Origin: Euonymus europaeus
Taxonomy: Eukaryota > Streptophyta > Magnoliopsida > Celastrales > Celastraceae
Assembly: GCA_963580455.1 (NCBI GenBank)
Contig: OY756960.1
Location: 6,634,001 to 6,698,000 of the forward strand
DNA length: 64,000 nt
Reading direction: 5' to 3'
Within the stretch, counting starts at the first letter, position 1, and each line of letters begins with the position of its first letter. This document shows positions 57,945 to 64,000 of this stretch, in pieces. The position numbers and the translations under genes are program-made. The notes below the pieces were generated by a model, which did not search any database, had not been told where the DNA came from, and saw nothing but the letters and a program-made list of their open reading frames with translations.

Positions 57945-58285
57945 AAATTTGTTCGAGTATATAAAATTCTTTGTTCGAGTAACTTAAACATTTGTTCGAG
58001 TATATAAAATCCTTTGTTCGAGCACATTAAACATTTCTTCGAGTATATTAACAATTTGTACGAGTATTTTAAATATATGTTCGAGTATATTAAATATATG
58101 TTGTCAAAGCACATTAAGTATTCGAGTAACTTATTCATTATGTTCGAGTTTGAATACATAATGAGCGATCGAGTAACTTAAATACACTATTCGAGTGTCA
58201 ATAAATAACCATGTTCGAGTAGGAATAAATAACCATGTTCGAGTAGGAATAAATAACCATGTTCGAGTAGGAAAATTTAATGTTC
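57945..58285 (+). repeat. TTCGAGTA array between convergent Ulp1 and transposase genes
   Basis: About 14 TCGAG cores in 330 bp, nearly all GTTCGAGTA on the plus strand. They include three consecutive near-identical 23- to 24-bp units (AATAAATAACCATGTTCGAG..., about 58198-58272). Confidence 0.9.
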
Positions 58286-58426
58286 GAGTAACATTTGTTT
58301 TACTGATCAACTAAAAAAAGTAATATAATCCAGTACAAAATAAGCAATATCCTGGTATACATATAGCAACTGCATTCTACACCAATGCTATTGGCTCCTT
58401 GCATGTTTGTCGGTTGTGGCACGTTG

Positions 58427-61132
58427 TCAACAACGTCCGCAAACCCTCACAACAACAGTTTCTCCATTTGAAGGAATTCTTTGCTGCCTTGGTCGCCCAC
58501 CTTGACGTCTTGTAGCCGGAGGCAATAATCTGTTTCCATCTGGAATAAGTTGTTGATCTTCAATGACTACAGGTGAAATGGGTTCAGCATACGCCACCAT
58601 GATTGCCTCATTAAAATAGTATCGAGAACACAACGAGTTCACCGATATGTTAAGTAGTCGGCATGCAGCCAATGTGTGCACACAAGGTATCTGATCAATA
58701 TCAAACACCCTGCATGAACATGTTTGTGCATGAAGGTTTACTTGGCCATCGCCGAAGCCATCACGCATGTAGTACTCGTTTTGATTGATTGGTTGAACAC
58801 GCATCCTTTGTGACCTTTCAATACGCTCTTTAACTTCTTTATTCACGAGCTTGCAAAGGAAAGAAGTAACAGATGCTGCCTCTACGCGGCGATCATGAAA
58901 CCATTCTTGCAGTTGTTCCCGTAATTGCTCCACCAATGTCGTAATCGGTGCACCGCGTACATCGCGTAGTACGACATTTAGACATTCAACAATATTTGTT
59001 GACATTATTGTATAATGCCTACCACCAGCATGTGATCGTGACCACTTATGAAACCCGACTTCTAACAAGTAGGCATATGGTCTACCAACATCAACATAAC
59101 GAATCTGATTCGTTAGATCCTCGAATTATGATACTCGATATACCTTTGCAGCTTTCAAATATATCGGCATAATTGAATCAGGAAACCCTTTAGACTTCAT
59201 GTTTCGCTGTATGTGCACAATACATGCACCATGTAAAGCTTCTGGCAATACTATAGAAACTGCCCGTTCAATGCTAGGATTCATGTTTGATACTATAACT
59301 AGCTGTGAAAAATCTTCAAAAGCAATGGAAGCTCTTAGTTTCTCGAAAAACCATTCCCATGATGCATTATTCTCTGAATCCCCAATCCCAAAAGCAACTG
59401 GATAAATACGTTCATTGCCATCCAATGCTGTGGCAACAAATAACGTGCCAAGCTACTTGCTCTTCAAATGAGTACCCGTCAACGGCAATAACGGGCCGCA
59501 TTGTAGTACGAAAACCACGTAAACAACAACCAATGGCCATGAAAAAGTACTTGAAACGGTTCCCACCATCTGATTCGATATGAGTAACTGTCCCAGGGTT
59601 ATTCCTCTCCAACATTGAACAATAATGTGGTAAGTAAGCATATGATTCTTCTGGGTTTCCCCTTACTAATTCTAAGGCAGATTCCCTAGCCCTCCATGCT
59701 TTATCGTAACTGATATTTACTCCGTATTCTTTACCCATATCGTCTATTATGTCCTTCGGGCGGTAAACACGCCCAATGCCCTCGTACCTGGCTCGAATAC
59801 AATCCCCAACAACATTTCCAGTGGCTTGTTTATGGCCATGATCCACAAATTCCATTGAACAAGTATGTATATCGGCAAAAAGTTTCACAATAAAAAGTTT
59901 TGTTTCTCTTATCTTCATCGACCTCATGCGCCACTTGCATCCAACGACAATACACTCAACCACTAGCAATGTCTTGGTGGACCTCGTCACCCGGAACTGA
60001 AAGTTTTTACTCATAGCATATATAGCAATTTGCCTCTGTAGTTCCCTTTTGTTTCTGAATACCTCACCGACCTCAAACAAACTAGAGGAGCTACTGTTTG
60101 TGCCAAGCGTGTTGCTCCAATTGTATTGCCCAAACTCGATGTTGCGTCCTGAATCTGCAGATTGAGGGGCATTCTGAGGTGAATTTGGATTCGGGGGTTG
60201 AATCACATCATCATATGCTCGATTATTTGGGTCATCATCGTTGTCTTCATTATATTCTTTGTATCCATTATCATCATAATAGTCATCTTCATGCGCAAAG
60301 TCCTCCTCTATTTGGCTCAAACCATTCAAATCAAAGTCCCCTACTCTGCCCCCTGTACTATAAATTGGTCGATGTCCGAAAAAACAAAATGACTACGACA
60401 CGGTTGCTGGAAAACAAGTGGCTGTGGCTGCGGCTGCGTCTCTGGGACAAAGCTCTCATTTTGTGAAGGAGGATCTTCATAGTGTGTTCTTGGCTGTGTT
60501 GTTACACAAAGTGGAGTGCCAGCTCTTCGTGGGTCATCATTCTGCTTCACAAAGAAACATCAGTTATAGTCATTGCGTACAACCATCGGAGGCATGTCGA
60601 AATGGGTGTTATACACGAACTGCAACACAAAATCGTCCAATGTATGATCTATGCCAGTAATCTGATATATTTTGTCCAACAACTCCTCAAATGTAGTGGT
60701 ATCCTGAAGAATTATACCTTCGCTGGCACCCCTTCTATACTTGTAAGCCCCTCCGGAGATTTCCCACTCCCCACCATAGATAACCACAGAGTCAATAACT
60801 GCCAGAGCATTAAAACATAAGTTAATTATATTTACTCGAGCAAATATATAATATTTGCTCGAACAAAAAAATAAAAATACTCGAACAGACATAAATATTA
60901 CTCGAACATATGTTAAATATTTACTTGATCAACGTGAAAATAATACTCGAACAAAAACTTTTAACAACACAAACATTCATTAGCGTTACTCGATCATTTA
61001 ATATAACTTCGCTCGAGCATCACAATGTAGGGTACACTGTTATGCTATATTAATAAGTAAGCACTCACTTTTGATACAGAGAGTCTTTAGCTGCGTGTTG
61101 GACTTGGGTAACCTGGTCTACTGCTCCATCAT
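58427..61132 (-). pseudogene. MULE transposase (PB1-like N-term, DDE, SWIM finger), decayed
   Basis: Exon 1 (61069-61132) starts MMEQ, then has an in-frame TAG. A 270-bp intron (60799-61068) follows. The PB1-like N-terminus reads IYGGEWEISGGAYKYRRG. The MuDR-type DNA-binding region follows (VGEVFRNKRELQRQIAIYA). The MULE catalytic domain has VDGTHLKSK, FGIGDSENNASWEWFFEKL and HGACIVHIQRN, and ends near NIVECLNVVLRD. The SWIM zinc finger is CSCRVFDIDQIPCVHTLAAC. Breaks are a TGA at 60560-60562, shifts near 60345 and 59480, and stops near 59457 and 59110. The usual catalytic SDR/SDxN aspartate appears as Asn (VSNMNPSIERAV). This is a non-functional transposase. Confidence 0.88.
60825..61020 (-). 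repeat. TTCGAGTA repeats in intron 1 of MULE transposase
   Basis: Seven or more TACTCGAAC/GCTCGAAC units on the plus strand, that is, sense-strand GTTCGAGTA for the minus-strand transposase, confined to its first intron. Confidence 0.85.
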
Positions 61133-61289
61133 GAACGATGAAGGAGATGAATCACCTATCATTCGCTTGCGATGCTCTTTTATGAGTTGTGTTAATTGTA
61201 ATGATGCAATCGAGAAGAACCCGATATCAATCGGGGTTCTCTGTAGGCTTTTTTTCTTCGTTCTTTTAGGTTTGTGCTGTTGTGTGCTG

Positions 61290-61414
61290 ACTGTGCGTAG
61301 ACATTAGTGAGGGCAAAAATGTCTTAAAAGTGCTAGATTTCATTAGTTTGAGAAAGAGTGCTATTTTTACACAGTGACTTTTCAAAAGTGCTACTTTTCC
61401 AAAATACCCATCGA
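61290..61414. repeat. Possible MULE terminal region
   Basis: Contains spaced repeats of AAAAGTGCTA (near 61328 and 61387) and related GAGTGCTATTTTT, ending near CCAAAATACCC. This resembles MULE termini, but no matching left end was identified. Confidence 0.35.
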
Positions 61415-61523
61415 AGTATGTGATGCGCCTCAGTTCCGGAAAGACTTTGAACGATCAATCATAAAAACCATAAAAAAATATAAAAAAATAATTAACATTT
61501 GGTAAAAAAATGCATTGTACAAT

Positions 61524-62130
61524 ATAATCTCTTCGTCCCATTTTAATTGTCTCATCCACTTCTTCAAATAATTTTAAAAAGTATTTAATTCTCTTTCAAT
61601 TTGACATTTATACCCTTATTTATAATTTGCATTGGATTATATACTTTCTCCGTCCCATTTTAATTGTCCCCTTCACTTTTTCACATAATTTAAGAAAGTA
61701 TTTAATTCTCTTTCAATTTGACATTTATACCCTTATTTATAATGTGCATTGGATTATATACTCTCTCCGTCCCATTTTAATTGTCCCCTTCACTTTTTCA
61801 CATAATTTAAGAAAGTATTTAATTATCTTTCAATTTAACATTTATACCCTTATTTATAATGTGCAATGGATTATATACTCTCTCCGTCCCATTTTAATTG
61901 TCATCTTCACTTTTTCACATAATTTAAGAAAGTATTTAATTCTTTTTCAATTTGACATTTATACCCTTATTTATAATGTGCATTGTTATTGAGTTAGTTG
62001 TTGAGCTTTTCAAGTTAAGGATAAATAAAACTAAAATGGAAAAGATAGCTTTCAATAATTGAAATAGGCATGTATTTTGAGACATCCCATAAAAGAATAA
62101 AGAACAATTAAAATGGGACGGAGGGAGTAG
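61524..62130. mobile_element. Stowaway-type MITE with four 117-bp tandem units
   Basis: The left end reads CTCTTCGTCCCATTTTAATTG and the right end, inverted, CAATTAAAATGGGACGGAGGGAG followed by TA. This matches the Stowaway (Tc1/mariner MITE) terminal consensus CTCCCTCCGTCCC with TA target. Internally a 117-bp unit beginning CGTCCCATTTTAATTGTC is repeated at 61535, 61651, 61768 and 61885. Each unit carries its own copy of the terminal motif. Confidence 0.75.
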
Positions 62131-62540
62131 TTTATGAATCATAAAATGAATCATGTCTAATTAGGATGACATCTAACGTAAGAAATGAAAATTGTTTATG
62201 ATAGCTTTATAGGGGGAGTAGGTAGAAAATCAATCCAATTCAAAAGTAAGAGAAGGGTCTCAATGGTAGAAGGCTGAGAGACATAACATATCTCAAGGTT
62301 TGATCTTAGAGATTAAATGATAATTTGAAGCATCAAGAGGAGTTACACTTATATAAAGTAGACAACAGACTGACCTGAGTTGCATCTGATTCATTGACTT
62401 TGATCTCTAAAATTCCTTGACATAAACGCTAACTTGGGTGTCGGAATGCAAACAGGCCAAAAAAGGCTGTTGTTTCTCTTTTGTTCTTGAAGGTCATGGA
62501 GGTTCGTCGTTGATATGAAGATTGTGCGAAAAATTGCATC
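62131..62540. other. Non-coding sequence, possible end of a Ty3/gypsy 5' LTR
   Basis: No gene was recognised. If the primer site at 62547 is real, the LTR of the gag-bearing element should end within the last bases of this stretch. I cannot define its start. Confidence 0.35.
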
Positions 62541-62546
62541 CACAAT

Positions 62547-62566
62547 TGGCGTCGTATGTGGGAAAG
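62547..62566 (+). other. Primer-binding-site-like motif of Ty3/gypsy element
   Basis: TGGCGTCGTATGTGGGAAAG resembles the TGGCGCCGTCTGTGGGAA primer-site motif of plant Tat-group Ty3/gypsy elements. It lies about 580 bp upstream of a gag ORF in the same orientation. Confidence 0.5.
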
Positions 62567-63129
62567 AACATTACTCGATGGATCTCGCATTATGTCAGAA
62601 GCATAAGATAGAAACACGAGAGTTGATAAGGTGCACCTACCCTAGGACATGGAAAGACAGGAAATCCAATTTCAAAGAGAGGAGAATGAGCGCACCCTCT
62701 AGAAAAGATTGAGAAGGCTATATGCAGGAAAAACTCCAGTTGGGTCAAGAGGAACTCTAAGCCATAGTGGAACAACTTCATTCTATCAGACAAAAAGGTA
62801 AGCGACTTGCTAGCATTTTCATACAAGTGTACTCGATGATGGGGCAGAGAATGGAAGAGAGAGGCTCATAACAGCCCAGGAATGTAGAGAAAAAAAAGCA
62901 CTAGAAGGTTATGAAGGAAGAGATGCCTCACCCCAAGGGGAATGAGGGGACGTTCCCCAACATAGAGGAGGGCACAACACCAAACTTGTTCTCTAACTCC
63001 AAGGAGGCATCAAAGAGCTAGAACTTCAACACACCATAGGTTTTGAAACATAGACAAAGGCTGATCTCCAAGAGGAATAAAGAGTCATAGTGGGATACGA
63101 ATAAAAAAGTAAAACAAACCCTAAAGGGA

Positions 63130-63900
63130 ATGACCACAACTCCCTTTGTGAAATCCATTCATCAGGAATATTCTTCATCCATGTTTGCTCCTCCAATGTT
63201 TAAAGCCTATGATGTAAAGTCAAATCCAATAACTCATATTGATGCCTACACTTACAAAACAGTACTATGGGTAGACCGTGATGCACTTGTGTGCAAGATG
63301 TTCCCCTCCAACCTAGGAAGGAATGCAATAAAATGGTTTTATGAACTTCAAAAGAACTCAGTCTCCTCTTGGAAGGAGTTAGAGCGATCTTTTGTGTTAA
63401 GATTCATTACCAATAGTAGAGAGTCAATAACCCTAGATATGTTGTTCTCTACTCGACCAAGAGAAGGTGAGTTCGTAAGGGATTTTGCTTCTCATTATTT
63501 AAATATTTATTTAGATATGGAAGAATTTTAGGAGAAGATAACAGTTATCACTTTTTGCCTAGTGCTTCAAAAAGGTATTAGGCTGAGAGAAAGCTTAACC
63601 CTCCAACCACCTAGAAGGATGAATGAACTCTAGGAAAGGATCAAAAAGTACATCAAACTAGAAGAAGATAAATAAAAAAGAGTAGTTGATGAGTCAAGTA
63701 GCGACAAAGTGTCGTCTATGAGATTGAATTCCATTCATAAAATCATATATTTAAGCTTCAATGAACTGATCACCATGATCATCCAAGAAATCAAGGATGA
63801 ACACTACTTTAGGTGCCCTACGAGAATGGTGGGCAATCAAGTCAATAGAGACCAGACTTGCTCTTTTGTCTACTATAATGATAATGACATCTTATAGAAG
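63130..63900 (+). pseudogene. Ty3/gypsy gag fragment, decayed
   Basis: An ORF from 63130 to a TAG at 63529 has the retrotransposon gag core (VCKMFPSNLGRNAIKWFYEL; SWKELERSFVLRF; EGEFVRDFASHYLNIY). After the stop the gag continues with decay: PPRRMNEL, a stop, then YIKLEEDK and YFRCPTRMVGNQ at 63810-63840, with stops and a degraded knuckle. The element continues beyond the window edge. Confidence 0.75.
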
Positions 63901-64000
63901 AAAGCCACGATTTGAATGGCACCAGTAGCACATAGTCGAGCAAGGGTATCTAGATGATTACGTCAGTAGTAGGGAGCAAGAGTAAGATAGAACTACAAAT
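63901..64000. other. Continuation of decayed gag to window edge
   Basis: Stop-rich continuation of the gag fragment. Nothing further can be assigned. Confidence 0.4.

Larger units (their letters stand above)
51700..61414. mobile_element. Mutator-like (MULE/Ulp1, Kaonashi-type) gene cluster
   Basis: Four genes occupy about 9.5 kb: a PB1-like ORF (+), a coiled-coil ORF (-), a DUF1985/Ulp1 protease pseudogene (+) and a MULE transposase pseudogene (-). Ulp1 genes carried with a MULE transposase define the known plant Ulp1-MULE (Kaonashi-like) class. I could not find terminal inverted repeats or a 9-bp duplication. The right border is guessed from AAAAGTGCTA-type subterminal repeats at 61330-61414. 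Non-coding parts are filled with a TTCGAGTA-based repeat found nowhere else in the window at this density. Confidence 0.65.

Noticed and set aside
57945..58285. CRISPR-like array (short repeats with spacers)
   Set aside because: Units are degenerate, spacing varies, spacers are low-complexity AT sequence, and the genome is a plant with introns. It is a minisatellite-like repeat, not CRISPR.

Overview
This is a nuclear genome window from a eudicot plant. The evidence is plant-type split genes, Ale-type Copia elements with short LTRs, chromovirus-type and DUF7745-type Ty3/gypsy remnants, hAT, PIF/Harbinger and Mutator-like (MULE) transposons carrying Ulp1 genes, and a Stowaway-type MITE. I cannot name the species. 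No bacterial or organellar features, tRNA or rRNA genes were seen.

Two host genes, both on the minus strand, form the backbone. (1) ARPC4, subunit 4 of the Arp2/3 actin-nucleating complex, spans 1636-20054 in eight exons that join exactly into a 169-residue protein. Its last intron (1726-15401, 13.7 kb) holds a complete hAT element with a perfect 8-bp target duplication (2079-6095) and a decayed Copia (about 6466-15257). A young Copia with identical LTRs (9246-14255) sits inside the reverse transcriptase of that decayed copy. (2) A Rab-GAP gene with a TBC domain, TBC1D13-like, spans 33183-51513. Seven clean exons run through both catalytic finger motifs, but the exons for the C-terminal part of the TBC domain were not found before ARPC4 begins. 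Its introns carry a second Copia with identical LTRs but a broken polyprotein (44512-49498), and a Ty3/gypsy gag remnant containing a 1.8-kb inverted repeat (36886-41725).

Between the two genes (about 20432-31790) lies a decayed PIF/Harbinger element with a transposase and a MYB/SANT-like ORF. Its second ORF is split by a 7.95-kb LTR retrotransposon (22788-30739; target duplication CATCC, initiator-Met-tRNA primer site). The internal region of that retrotransposon lacks a recognisable gag and reverse transcriptase. It carries two unfamiliar ORFs and a chromodomain-integrase remnant.

From about 51.7 to 61.4 kb, just upstream of the TBC gene, is a MULE-like gene cluster. It holds an intact PB1-like ORF (+), an intact coiled-coil ORF (-), a broken DUF1985/Ulp1 protease gene (+) and a broken MULE transposase with PB1-like N-terminus and SWIM finger (-). 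The large introns and convergent 3' spacers of these genes are packed with a degenerate repeat built on TTCGAGTA, which lies almost always on the sense strand of the local gene. This is the most unusual pattern in the window. Further right are a Stowaway-type MITE with four 117-bp tandem units (61524-62130) and the start of a Ty3/gypsy element (PBS and gag) that runs off the edge.
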